A stretch of 64,000 nucleotides of DNA, taken from Stenotrophomonas_A sp035629025 (GTDB lineage Bacteria; Pseudomonadota; Gammaproteobacteria; Xanthomonadales; Xanthomonadaceae). This document shows, in pieces, positions 27,288-35,644 of this stretch (its first letter is position 1; every line of letters begins with the position of its first letter). Position numbers and translations under genes: made by a program. A model generated the notes under the pieces. The model saw only the letters and a list, made by a program, of their open reading frames with translations. It did not search any database and was not told the DNA's origin. The stretch is from positions 1-64,000 of the forward strand of contig DASPIU010000040.1 of NCBI GenBank assembly GCA_035629025.1. The letters run 5' to 3'.

Positions 27288-28561
27288 GCAAAACGCTCCG
27301 GGCGATAGGGATGCGGGTCGATCGCCGGGGCGCGTCCGCTCATCAGGTCGGCCATCAATTGTCCACTCGCGCTGCTCATGCTGATGCCGAGCATGCCATG
27401 CCCTGCGGCGATCCATATGTGTGGATGAGACGGCGAACGCCCGAGTGCCGGCAGATCGTCCCAGGTCATCGGCCGCCAGCCGTACCAGCGTTCCTGCACC
27501 TGCGCGCCGCCCGGCTCCTGCAGGTACTCGCCCGCGGCGCGCTCCAGCGCGGCCAGCCGGGTGGCATTGAGGCGGCTGTCGTAACCGGAGAATTCCATCG
27601 TGCTGCCCACGCGCAGGCCGCTGTCCCACGGGGTCAGGAACACCCAGCGGTCCTTGAGCACGACCGGACGCCGCGGCGCCAGCGCCGGGCGGCTGTAGGT
27701 GATCGAATAGCCCTTGCCGGGCTGCACCGGCAGGCGCAGTCCGGCCGCGGCCGCCAGGCGGGGTGACCACGGGCCGGTGGCGATCACCACGTCGCGCGCC
27801 TGGTGTGGCCCGGCCGAGGTGGTTACGCGCACGCCCTGCGCGTCGGCAGCGATGTCTTCCACCCGAATGTGCTCGCCGATCGTGCCGCCGCGCTCGCGCA
27901 GCGCGCGCGCCAGGCCGGCGGTGTACTGGTCCGGGCGCAGGTGGGCATCGCCGGGAAAGCGGATGGCGCCGGCCAGCCCGGCACGAAACGCCGGGTCGTC
28001 GGCGACGTAGGCGGCGCCATCGATGGCTTCGGTGCGTACGCCAAGCGCCTGCAAGGTTTCGCACTCGCGCAGGTAATGGCGGAAGTTGCGTTCATCGCGG
28101 AACACGTAATCCAGTCCGTCCTGGCGGTATTCGCATTGCAGGTCGTAGCGCTGGATCCACTCGCGTAGACGCTGCGCCGAATCATTGAGCAAGGCCGCGC
28201 GCGCCAGCGTACTGTGCCGCCAGTCGCGCGAATTGCAGCGCCCGGCAAAGCGCGCGAACCAGCGCCACAGCGCCGGGTCCAGGCGCGGCGGCACGTATAG
28301 AGGGGCATCGGGCTTGAACATCCAGCGCAAGGCCTGCCAGGGCATGCCGGGCGCGGCCAATGGCGGCGCGTGGCTGGGGGTGATCGTGCCGCAGTTGCCG
28401 TGCGAGGTCGCCGCCCCTACCCGGCCGGCTTCGAGCACGCGCACGCCGCGCCCGGCTTCGGCCAGCGCCAGCGCGCAGGCCAGGCCGATCGCGCCAGCGC
28501 CGATCACCAGCACATCATCGTGGGGAATTCTCACCGCCGCAGTGTAGAACGCAGGCGCCAT
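27284..28561 (-). CDS. D-amino-acid dehydrogenase-like FAD oxidoreductase (DadA family)
   Basis: 425 residues from ATG 28561; GTG 28534 is an alternative. N-terminal VLVIGAGAIGLACALALAEAGRGVRVLEA binds FAD. SHGNCGTITPSHAPPLAAPG and PGKGYSITY are typical of DadA-like DAO-fold enzymes, and the C-terminal WIAAGHGMLGISMSSASGQLMADLM is the second FAD contact. DadA deaminates D-amino acids using a quinone acceptor; substrate range of this paralogue is uncertain. It is in an overlapping operon with gor downstream and a DUF418 protein 17 bases upstream. Confidence 0.88.
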   Translation of the reverse strand: MAPAFYTAAVRIPHDDVLVIGAGAIGLACALALAEAGRGVRVLEAGRVGAATSHGNCGTITPSHAPPLAAPGMPWQALRWMFKPDAPLYVPPRLDPALWRWFARFAGRCNSRDWRHSTLARAALLNDSAQRLREWIQRYDLQCEYRQDGLDYVFRDERNFRHYLRECETLQALGVRTEAIDGAAYVADDPAFRAGLAGAIRFPGDAHLRPDQYTAGLARALRERGGTIGEHIRVEDIAADAQGVRVTTSAGPHQARDVVIATGPWSPRLAAAAGLRLPVQPGKGYSITYSRPALAPRRPVVLKDRWVFLTPWDSGLRVGSTMEFSGYDSRLNATRLAALERAAGEYLQEPGGAQVQERWYGWRPMTWDDLPALGRSPSHPHIWIAAGHGMLGISMSSASGQLMADLMSGRAPAIDPHPYRPERFA

Positions 28562-28578
28562 GTGCGGCAGCGCTGCGC

Positions 28579-29805
28579 TCAGTTCGCGCTGTTGCGCCGG
28601 CGCAACGGCGGCCACTGCAGATAGGTGAAGGCACGCCACAGCCACTCCATCGGCCCGAAGCGGAACGCACGCAACCACGCCTGACTGGCCCACACCTGCG
28701 CGGCGAACAAGGCCAGCGCGAAGGGAATCTGCCAGGCGCGCGGCAGGCGCTCGAACAGACCCAGGCCGTAGCCGTAGAACAGCAGCGTGCACACCAGCGA
28801 TTGCAGCAGGTAGTTGCTCAGCGCCATGCGCCCGGCTGGCGCCAGCCAGCGCAAGGCCAGTGCCCAGCGCGCGACCCAGGCCAGGTAGCCCAGGCACATC
28901 AGCAGGTTGGCCACCGCGGCCAGGGCCCAGGCCAGCGACACGGTCAGGTCCAGGCGCGCCGGATCCATCCACGGCGCGAGGCGGTAGCTGGCCGCCATCG
29001 CCAGCAGACCCAGCGGCAGCGCAACCCAACGCAGCAACGCGAACAGGCGCGCGTGACGCTGCGGTTCGGCAATGGCGCCGCTACGCGCGAACCAGGCCCC
29101 GAGCAGGAACATGCCGAGCATGGCTGGCCCATTGATCAGCAGGCCACGCAGGGTTTCCAGCAGATCGCTGGCGCGTTGCGCGGTCGCCTGCGCATAGCTG
29201 CCGGCGCCGAAGGCCTGGCGCTGTGCTTCGAGCGCATGCCACCACTGCGCGCCGACCTCCGCAATCTGCTGCTGGAAGTTGGGGTCATCCTGGCCCAGCG
29301 AGCCGATCGCGCCGAACAGCAGCACCCACGCCGGCGCGAGCAGGTAAACGATCAGCCCCAGCGCCGGCAGCCAGCGCGTGGGCGCTTCGGCAAAGGCCAG
29401 CAGCAGCAACGACAGCAGCGCGTAGCTGACCAGGATGTCGCCGGACCACAGCAGCAAGGCATGCGCAAGACCGATAACCAGCAAGCCCGCGCTGCGCCGC
29501 AGATACACCGGCACGAACGGGCGGCGCGCGGCTTCGGCGCGCGACGACATCACCGCAAAGCCCATGCCGAACAGCAGCGAGAACAAGGTGTAGAACTTGC
29601 CCTGCACGAAGAAGTACACCAACGCGTCGGCGAGGCGGTCGATGCCGGTCAGTGCCGGGTTCACGCCGGTCAGCGCGGCGTTGAGCGGCCCGACGAAGCC
29701 CTCGATGTTCATCAGCAGGATGCCGAGCAGGGCGAAGCCGCGCACGACATCGAGCAGGACGATGCGCTCAGCCGGCGCCACCGGCTGCAAGGACGAGGCG
29801 TTCAT
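28579..29805 (-). CDS. DUF418 domain membrane protein
   Basis: 408 residues from ATG 29805 (MNASSLQPV); an ATG ten codons upstream is possible. IVLLDVVRGFALLGILLMNIEGF is the DUF418/heparan-acetyltransferase-like opening helix with its conserved D-x-x-R-G. Nine or ten membrane helices follow. The C-terminal APAGRMALSNYLLQSLVCTLLFYGYGLG is the DUF418 signature. The family may transfer acyl groups across the membrane, but no reaction is proven. First gene of the DUF418-DadA-gor group. Confidence 0.9.
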   Translation of the reverse strand: MNASSLQPVAPAERIVLLDVVRGFALLGILLMNIEGFVGPLNAALTGVNPALTGIDRLADALVYFFVQGKFYTLFSLLFGMGFAVMSSRAEAARRPFVPVYLRRSAGLLVIGLAHALLLWSGDILVSYALLSLLLLAFAEAPTRWLPALGLIVYLLAPAWVLLFGAIGSLGQDDPNFQQQIAEVGAQWWHALEAQRQAFGAGSYAQATAQRASDLLETLRGLLINGPAMLGMFLLGAWFARSGAIAEPQRHARLFALLRWVALPLGLLAMAASYRLAPWMDPARLDLTVSLAWALAAVANLLMCLGYLAWVARWALALRWLAPAGRMALSNYLLQSLVCTLLFYGYGLGLFERLPRAWQIPFALALFAAQVWASQAWLRAFRFGPMEWLWRAFTYLQWPPLRRRNSAN

Positions 29806-29856
29806 GGCAACACGATGGCGTGCGCTGTGCCGCATCCGGCAGGCACCCCAAACGCA

Positions 29857-29880
29857 CGCGGCCCGCCGAAGCGGGCCGCG
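29857..29880 (-). terminator. Probable terminator of slyD
   Basis: CGCGGCCCGC-CGAA-GCGGGCCGCG is a ten-base perfect stem 18 bases after the slyD stop. The T-run on the slyD strand is weak (GTGCGTTTG), so termination may be incomplete and read into the DUF418 gene. Confidence 0.6.
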
Positions 29881-29898
29881 GCAAGACGCCGGGACGAC

Positions 29899-30378
29899 TT
29901 AGTGGTGATGGCCGCCGTCGCCGTGCACGTGGCCGTGCTCGGTTTCCTCGGCGCTGGCCTCGCGCACGTCAACGATTTCCACGTCGAAATGCAGGTCCTT
30001 GCCGGCCATCGGGTGGTTGAGGTCCACGTCGACCACGCTCATGCCGACCTTCTGCACGGTGACCGCGCGCGGGCCGAAGTTGGTCTGCAGCACCACCTGC
30101 ATGCCCGGCACCAGCTTGGTGTCGCCGAAATGCTTCTTCGGCACGCGCTGGCTCAGGCCGTCGCGGCGCTCGCCATAGGCTTCGGCGGCCGGCACGTCCA
30201 CGCTCAGCGTCTCGCCCGCTTCCTTGTCCAGCATCGCCTTTTCCAGGCCCGGGATGATGTTGCCGTGGCCGATCAGGATGGCCAGCGGCTCACGATCCTT
30301 CGAGCTTTCGATCGGCGCCTGGCCGACCTCGGAAACGGTGTAGTGGAAGCGGACGACGCGGTCTTTTTCGATCTTCAT
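29899..30378 (-). CDS. slyD: FKBP-type peptidyl-prolyl isomerase SlyD
   Basis: 159 residues. It begins MKIEKDRVVRFHYTVSEV and has the FKBP core with an inserted IF chaperone domain (PAAEAYGERRDG, VPKKHFGD, LVPGMQVVLQTN, GPRAVTVQKVG, VDVDLNHPMAGKDLHFDVEI). The tail EHGHVHGDGGHHH is His-rich but short; in SlyD this tail binds nickel or other metals and supports metallocenter assembly. Cytoplasmic. Single gene, divergent from the NlpC/P60 gene. Confidence 0.95.
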   Translation of the reverse strand: MKIEKDRVVRFHYTVSEVGQAPIESSKDREPLAILIGHGNIIPGLEKAMLDKEAGETLSVDVPAAEAYGERRDGLSQRVPKKHFGDTKLVPGMQVVLQTNFGPRAVTVQKVGMSVVDVDLNHPMAGKDLHFDVEIVDVREASAEETEHGHVHGDGGHHH

Positions 30379-30485
30379 GGCGGCTCTGGCTGGGCCTGCG
30401 CGCTGGCAGGCATGGGGACGGCTTGTCGGCCGCCGGGGGCGCCGCCATGATGGCGGCCATTCAAACTGCGCATTATCCGGGCTCC

Positions 30486-31040
30486 ATGCCGAACAAGCCA
30501 GCCGTTCCCCTGCGCACCCAACCGTCGCGACCACGCTCTCTTTCGTTGTTCGCCCTGGCCGCGCTGGCCGCAGCCCTGGCCGGTTGTGCCAGCCAACCGC
30601 CGCCGCGCAAGGGCGCCCTGCCGCCGGCGCGGGTCTGGCCGCAGGTGATGCCGGCCGACCCGGTGGCCGCCAATTCGGTGCTGATGCGGGCGCTGGGCCT
30701 GGTCGGCACGCCCTACCGCTACGGCGGCAACACGCCCGAGGGCGGCTTTGATTGCAGTGGTCTGGTGACCTACGTCTATCGCGACATGCTCGACCTGCGC
30801 CTGCCGCGCAGCTCCAGTGAACTGGCCGCGTTGCAGGGTCCGAAGATTGCGCCAGAGCGCCTGGCCGCAGGGGATCTGGTGTTTTTCGGCGCGCGCGGCA
30901 GCGTGTCGCACGTCGGCATCTATGTCGGCGAAGGCCGTTTCGTGCACGCCCCGAGCACGGGCGGAACGGTCCGGCTGGATACGCTGGACGGCTATTACTG
31001 GCGCGACCATTACACAGGCGCGAAACGGGTATTGCACTGA
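30486..31040 (+). CDS. NlpC/P60 peptidoglycan hydrolase, lipoprotein
   Basis: 184 residues. Lipoprotein signal (SLFALAALAAALAGC; lipobox Cys at residue 34). The NlpC/P60 papain-like domain has nucleophile Cys in FDCSGLVTYVY, His in VSHVGIYVGEGRFVHAP, and the typical GTPYRYGGNTP start. Such enzymes cut D-gamma-Glu-meso-DAP bonds in the stem peptide. Close to E. coli Spr/MepS in layout. A second NlpC/P60 gene follows 108 bases downstream on the same strand. Confidence 0.92.
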   Translation: MPNKPAVPLRTQPSRPRSLSLFALAALAAALAGCASQPPPRKGALPPARVWPQVMPADPVAANSVLMRALGLVGTPYRYGGNTPEGGFDCSGLVTYVYRDMLDLRLPRSSSELAALQGPKIAPERLAAGDLVFFGARGSVSHVGIYVGEGRFVHAPSTGGTVRLDTLDGYYWRDHYTGAKRVLH

Positions 31041-31148
31041 AACGTGACGTACCGCACGTTGTGAAAAACGAAACTTTAACGGATTTTGAACCTCACGCCG
31101 GCTTCACCGGGGCATCATCCCGCATCGCCTGCCGAATGTGATCCACGC

Positions 31149-31901
31149 GTGACGACCGACGACCTTTCTTTCACTCCGCGTTTCGCTCTCCGGACCTCCC
31201 TCCGCCTGCTCTGCGCCACGGCGCTGTGCGTGGCCGCCGCACCGGTCCTGGCCCAGAACGCGGAGAAGGCCACCGCCGCCAGCCCCGATATCCTCGCGCA
31301 GGACACTGTTACCGCTACCGCCCCGGCCCAGGCTGCTCCGCGCAGCCGCGCCGACGCCGCGGCCACCGCCACCCTGGCAGCCCTGCTGCCGCACCTGGCC
31401 GGTAACGACACCATTCCGCTGATGGACCGTTCGGCGATGTTTGCCGGCGACCTCAGCCGCCTGCTGGCCAACTACGACGTCTCGCAGAGCGCCGCCGACC
31501 GCGCCGAGATCGCGGTGAGCGACAGCAAGGTGCAGACCATCCTCAAGCGTGCGATGGGCCTGCTGGGCACGCCGTACCGCTGGGGCGGCACCTCGCCCGA
31601 CGGTTTCGACTGCAGCGGGCTGGTGGGTTACGTGTTCAAGAACGCCCTGGGCATCGAACTGCCGCGCGTGTCGCGCGAGATGGCGCATGACGAGGCTGCG
31701 GCGCTGATCAAGGATCGCGGCGCGCTGACCGCGGGCGACCTGGTGTTCTTCGGACGCCGTGGCCGCGTGGACCACGTGGGCATCTACGTGGGCGAGGGGC
31801 GCTTCCTGCATGCGCCCAGCCGTGGCAAGGATGTGCAGATCGACACCCTGGCCAGTGGCTATTGGGGCGAAAAGTTCGTGCAGGCGCGCCGGGTGCTTTG
31901 A
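31149..31901 (+). CDS. Secreted NlpC/P60 peptidoglycan hydrolase
   Basis: 250 residues from GTG 31149 (VTTDDLSFTP), chosen because an earlier TTG is poor and this start leads into a signal peptide (LRLLCATALCVAAAPVLAQ). Residues about 30-120 are an Ala/Thr-rich linker. The C-terminal domain has GTPYRWGGTSPDG, nucleophile Cys in FDCSGLVGYVF, His in DHVGIYVGEGRFLHAPS. It is a paralogue of the lipoprotein upstream but soluble in the periplasm or exported. A terminator follows. Confidence 0.9.
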   Translation: MTTDDLSFTPRFALRTSLRLLCATALCVAAAPVLAQNAEKATAASPDILAQDTVTATAPAQAAPRSRADAAATATLAALLPHLAGNDTIPLMDRSAMFAGDLSRLLANYDVSQSAADRAEIAVSDSKVQTILKRAMGLLGTPYRWGGTSPDGFDCSGLVGYVFKNALGIELPRVSREMAHDEAAALIKDRGALTAGDLVFFGRRGRVDHVGIYVGEGRFLHAPSRGKDVQIDTLASGYWGEKFVQARRVL

Positions 31902-31925
31902 GCGCTGACGCGTTGGGTTGAATTG

Positions 31926-31956
31926 AAAAGGCCGCCTGGAGCGGCCTTTTTGTTTT
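31926..31956 (+). terminator. Rho-independent terminator
   Basis: AAAAGGCCGC-CTGGA-GCGGCCTTTT followed by TGTTTT, 25 bases after the second NlpC/P60 stop. Confidence 0.9.
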
Positions 31957-32009
31957 CCGGGGTCGTGTCGGTCGCGATGTTGATCGGGTCGGTGGTTGTA
32001 TCCGCCGTT

Positions 32010-32034
32010 TGTAGGAGCGGCTTCAGCCGCGACC
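32010..32034. repeat. Single REP half-site
   Basis: TGTAGGAGCGGCTTCAGCCGC then GAC, eight bases past the end of the acyl-CoA thioesterase gene. Same family as 2467. Confidence 0.75.
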
Positions 32035-32041
32035 GGCCAAC

Positions 32042-32527
32042 CTACGCGTCACTGTGATACTGCGCGACCGTATCCTCGATCCCCTTGCTCAGCTCCATCA
32101 CCTTCAGCGCGTACTCCGACAAGCGCTGGTCTGCCGGGATGTCCGGTACCCAGCCCGGCACCGGTACCGGCGTGGCGTGGTCTTCGTCCATCGCCACGAA
32201 CACGATGATGCAATGCGTGCACAGCCGCGACTGACCGCCGACCGGGCTGCGCGCCCACACATCGATGGCGAAATGCATGCTGGTGCGGCCGGTGTACACC
32301 AGCTTGGCCGATACCGTCACCACGTCGCCGATCAGGATCGGCGCGACGAAACGAATCCCGCCCACCGCCACCGTCACGCAGTAGTGGCCGCTCCAGCCGC
32401 TGGCCGCGGCAAAGCCGACCTGGTCGATCCACTTCATCACCGCCCCGCCGTGGACCTTGCCGCCGAAGTTCACGTCGTTCGGCTCGGCCAGGAAACGGAA
32501 ATTCAACTCGCGCTGCGTGCCACTCAT
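32042..32527 (-). CDS. Acyl-CoA thioesterase, hotdog fold (YciA/BACH-like)
   Basis: 161 residues. It starts MSGTQRELNFRFLAEPNDVNFGGKVHGGAVMKWIDQVGFAAA, the hotdog helix of acyl-CoA hydrolases, with the catalytic Asn/Asp region (NDVNFGG, WIDQ). VAPILIGDVVTVSAKLVYTGRTSMHFAIDVW forms the sheet. Hydrolyses acyl-CoA to free acid and CoA; chain length preference unknown. Single gene, divergent from the sigma-54 regulator by 267 bases, in which I see no gene. Confidence 0.9.
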   Translation of the reverse strand: MSGTQRELNFRFLAEPNDVNFGGKVHGGAVMKWIDQVGFAAASGWSGHYCVTVAVGGIRFVAPILIGDVVTVSAKLVYTGRTSMHFAIDVWARSPVGGQSRLCTHCIIVFVAMDEDHATPVPVPGWVPDIPADQRLSEYALKVMELSKGIEDTVAQYHSDA

Positions 32528-32794
32528 GTCCGGCTCCGGATGAAGAGCGCCCAGTGTGCCATGCCGCTTTCCGCGCCTGCCTGGCCCCGCACGGCCCCCC
32601 GCCCTGCTGCTGGCCGGTTTGCCACTGCCTTCGCGTTGACAGGGATGTCTGCCCCCGGGGCTTCCGGCCGGGCAGGCCAGGTGACCGCGTGCATGCTTGT
32701 GGCAGCGCGGTCGGCCGGACAGGGGGCGGCCTGCCGGATAGCGGTTCCCATTCCAGCGCTCCGCCACGCGCAGGCCCCGCGTGGCAGGACGTGC

Positions 32795-34126
32795 ATGGCA
32801 GCCATTCCTGATCTCAATCGCCGCTGCGTCATCTGGTTCGGGCGACCGCGCCAGCAGGAGCGCGAAATCCTCGCCGCTGCCGGCTGGCGCCTGCGCATCG
32901 TCGAGCGCGACGATGACACCGGCATCGGCCTGCGCGGCGACGACCTCGTTGTCGGCATGGTCGATCTGCGCGAGGACGGCGCCGACCTCGGTCGCGTGCG
33001 GCGCCTGCTCGATACCCAGCGCTACCTGTCGCTGATGGCGGTGACACCATCCGAAGCCAACAACCAGGAACCCATCGAGGAATTGCTGGGGCAGTGCATC
33101 GAGACCTTCAGCAGCCCGCTGGATCCGCGCCGCATCGTGCAGGCGCTGCGCCTGCTGGAGACGCCAGCGCACGGTGAGCCGTCGCAAGGCGGCGTGGAAG
33201 CGCTGATCGGCGAGAGCTCGGTCATGCGCGCCACCCATGCGCGCCTGCGCAAGTTCGCTCCAGTCGACCTGCCGGTGCTGGTCACCGGCGAAACCGGTAC
33301 CGGCAAAGAAGTGGCGGCGCGGGCGATCCACGAACTTTCCGCGCGCCATGGCCGCAGCTTCATCGCGGTGAACTGCGGCGCGCTGCCGGCCAGCCTGGTG
33401 CAATCCGAACTGTTCGGCCACGAGCGCGGCGCCTTCACCGGCGCATCGGCGCGGCGCCTGGGCCTGTTCGAGTCGGCCAACGGCGGCACCGTGTTCCTCG
33501 ACGAGATCGGCGACCTGCCACTGGACGTGCAGACCAACCTGCTGCGCGTGCTGCAGGAAGGCACCATCGAGCGCGTCGGCAGCAACCAGGCGGTGAAGGT
33601 GGATGTGCGGGTCCTCGCCGCCACCCATGTCGATCTGGAACAGGCCGTGGCCGCGGGCCGCTTCCGCCGCGACCTGTATTACCGCCTCAACGTGCTGCGC
33701 CTGCCGATGCCCTCGCTGCGCGAGCGCGGCAGCGATATCGCGCTGCTGGCCCACCACTTCCTTGACTGCTTCCGCAGCCACCACCCTACCCGCGCGCGCG
33801 GCTTTTCCGCAGCGGCATTGCGCGCGATGGCCGCCTTCGACTGGCCCGGCAACGTGCGCGAACTGCTCAACCGCGTGCAGCGCGCCGCGGTCATCGCCGA
33901 GCAGGAGCTGATCACAGACATTGACCTGGAGCTGGCTGCCGCCACGCCCTCGAGTCGCCCGCGACTGGAACAGGCCCGCGACCAGGCCGAACGCGACGCC
34001 CTGCTCCTGCACCTGCGCCAGAGCCAGTACAACGTCAGCGCCTGCGCGCGCCTGATGCAGGTCTCGCGGGTGACCGTGTATCGCCTGTGTCGCAAGCATG
34101 GAGTGGCACTTGGGGGCCGGGAATAG
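32795..34126 (+). CDS. VpsR-type sigma-54-dependent transcriptional activator
   Basis: 443 residues from ATG 32795 with AGGAC upstream. The N-terminal receiver-like domain (CVIWFGRPRQQEREILAAAGW) resembles VpsR and lacks a plain phosphoacceptor pattern. The AAA+ domain has Walker A GETGTGKE (165-172), GAFTGA (212-217, sigma-54 contact), Walker B VFLDEIGDLPL and the R-finger region FRRDLYYRLNVLRL. A Fis-type helix-turn-helix ends it (NVSACARLMQVSRVTVYRLCRKHG). VpsR relatives bind c-di-GMP and activate matrix genes. Its gene is convergent with the fap-like operon, whose promoter has a sigma-54 site, so it is the prime candidate activator (inference). The stop lies inside a GGGAAT repeat. Confidence 0.9.
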   Translation: MAAIPDLNRRCVIWFGRPRQQEREILAAAGWRLRIVERDDDTGIGLRGDDLVVGMVDLREDGADLGRVRRLLDTQRYLSLMAVTPSEANNQEPIEELLGQCIETFSSPLDPRRIVQALRLLETPAHGEPSQGGVEALIGESSVMRATHARLRKFAPVDLPVLVTGETGTGKEVAARAIHELSARHGRSFIAVNCGALPASLVQSELFGHERGAFTGASARRLGLFESANGGTVFLDEIGDLPLDVQTNLLRVLQEGTIERVGSNQAVKVDVRVLAATHVDLEQAVAAGRFRRDLYYRLNVLRLPMPSLRERGSDIALLAHHFLDCFRSHHPTRARGFSAAALRAMAAFDWPGNVRELLNRVQRAAVIAEQELITDIDLELAAATPSSRPRLEQARDQAERDALLLHLRQSQYNVSACARLMQVSRVTVYRLCRKHGVALGGRE

Positions 34127-34206
34127 GGAATCGGGAAAGGGGAATCGTCAGAGCACGGCAACCGCTTTACCGATTCCCCATTCCCCATTCCCCATTCCCA
34201 GCCTCC
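34117..34206. repeat. GGGAAT/ATTCCC inverted repeat between convergent genes
   Basis: Left part has CCGGGAATAGGGAATCGGGA units, right part (from 34170) has CGATTCCCCATTCCCCATTC units. The two parts can pair into a long hairpin between the VpsR-like gene and the fapF-like gene. It supplies the TAG stop of the former. A second copy lies at 48973-49085. Confidence 0.8.
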
Positions 34207-34210
34207 CAGC

Positions 34211-35593
34211 TCACAACATATAAGGCACCTTGAAGGCCAAGCTGAAATCCGGCGCATCCGGGGTCAGGCCGATCCCAAGCAGGCTCACCAGGGTGGCGTG
34301 CTGGTTCAGCGCGTAGGTCACGCCAAGGTTGAGGGTGGCGGCGTTGGCATCGCTGCCGATCACTTTCACCCATTGGCCGTTGTCGTAGCGGGTGGAGGCG
34401 CGGGCGCTGAGCTTGTCGGTGAAGGAGATGCTCAGGCTGGTGCGTTCGTTGAAGGCAAACGCAACACCCGCGCCGAAATAGATCGAATCGCCCAGGCGCA
34501 CTTCGCCCGGGTTGATGGTGTCGGGGTTGCTGTCGATATCGTCGAAGCTGCGCTTGAACGAGTAGATGTAGCCAATGTTGGCAAACAGGATGGCCGGGTC
34601 GGCGGTCTTCACCGCTGACAGGCCGAGATTGGCCTGCCATACGCCGTTGCCGGTGGGCTGCTTGCTCGGCACGGCGAAGCGGATGAACTGGTCGTCGTCG
34701 CGTTCAAGCACCTTCCAGTCCACGCCATACGGCTCGCGGCCGGTAGGGGCGGTGGCGCCGAAGGTGAGCACGGTTTCCGGCAAGCGGCCGCGCTCGGGGA
34801 ACAGGCGGTAGTTGCCGCTCAGGGCGATGTCGCCGAGTCCGCCACCGGTGGTTTCCTCCTGCGCGATCGCCGCGGCCGAGCCGCCGGCGCCGCCCTTCTG
34901 ATACACGGTCTTGCGCTCCAGGAACGGCACGTCCACGTTCAAGGTCAGGTTCGGGCTGACGCCCCAGCGCGCGGCCAGGTTATAGGTCAGCGAATCGGAC
35001 TCGACGTTCTCGATGGCGATGTTGCCCAGGAAGATCGCGTCCAGCGCGAGAAAGCCATTGAGGGTCAGCAGCTTGCGGTCGTAGCGCGCATAGGTGAGGC
35101 TGTTTTCGATTGTCAGCTTCTGGTCGAACAGCGCGCGCACCTGTTGCTTGACGTCGTTGACGCTGCGCCGTGATTCCTCCTTGGCCTGCTGGCCTTCGGC
35201 GGCGCTGCTGGCATAGCCGGCACTGGGAGGAGGTGGCGGCGCGTTGCGCTCGCCGGCCTCCGCCGCCTCGGCGGCCACCGCCGCGGCGGCGGAAGGCACC
35301 GAAGCGGTGCCAGTGATCGGCGCACCGCCACCGGTCTTGCCGGCCAGGCGCGCCTGCATGGCCTGCACCTGCACATCGAGCTCGCGCAGGCGCCGGACCT
35401 CTTGTGCGTAGTTGGCCTTCAAGGCTTCGAGCTGCGCCATCAGCTCGCGTACGTCCTCGGCATCCTCGGCGCTCATCGCCGGTGCCGCTGACGCCGGACT
35501 GCCGGACTGTTGCGCCAGCGCCGGCGTGCTCGCCCCCCACATGGCCGCCAGCGTCGCACCGGCTGCCGCTCCGTAACGCATCATCCTTTGCAT
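34211..35593 (-). CDS. fapF: FapF-like outer-membrane channel of the functional amyloid system
   Basis: 460 residues, GGGGAGAA upstream. Signal peptide (GATLAAMWGASTPALAQ), then a coiled coil at about 40-85 (VRELMAQLEALKANYAQEVRRLRELDVQVQAMQ), an Ala/Pro-rich linker, then a beta-barrel from about 150 (TIENSLTYARYDRKLLTLNGF through DFSLAFKVPYML). N-terminal coiled coil plus barrel is the layout of Pseudomonas FapF, which exports amyloid subunits across the outer membrane. It is the last gene of a six-gene run in fapABCDEF order. The assignment uses architecture and position, not a database match. Alternative: an unrelated MetA-type barrel. Confidence 0.78.
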   Translation of the reverse strand: MQRMMRYGAAAGATLAAMWGASTPALAQQSGSPASAAPAMSAEDAEDVRELMAQLEALKANYAQEVRRLRELDVQVQAMQARLAGKTGGGAPITGTASVPSAAAAVAAEAAEAGERNAPPPPPSAGYASSAAEGQQAKEESRRSVNDVKQQVRALFDQKLTIENSLTYARYDRKLLTLNGFLALDAIFLGNIAIENVESDSLTYNLAARWGVSPNLTLNVDVPFLERKTVYQKGGAGGSAAAIAQEETTGGGLGDIALSGNYRLFPERGRLPETVLTFGATAPTGREPYGVDWKVLERDDDQFIRFAVPSKQPTGNGVWQANLGLSAVKTADPAILFANIGYIYSFKRSFDDIDSNPDTINPGEVRLGDSIYFGAGVAFAFNERTSLSISFTDKLSARASTRYDNGQWVKVIGSDANAATLNLGVTYALNQHATLVSLLGIGLTPDAPDFSLAFKVPYML

Positions 35594-35644
35594 TGCAGGT
35601 TCTCCCCCGTCGCCGCCACGGCGCGGTTTCAGTGATCGATGGGC

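Noticed and set aside
31149..31901. Toxin-immunity reading of the tandem NlpC/P60 genes
   Set aside because: Both have full catalytic motifs and ordinary export signals, and no immunity-like small gene is present; housekeeping cell-wall hydrolases explain them.
32042..34099. 685-codon minus-strand frame covering the VpsR-like gene
   Set aside because: Only the part below 32527 is the acyl-CoA thioesterase. The rest is antisense to the regulator and has no recognisable fold.
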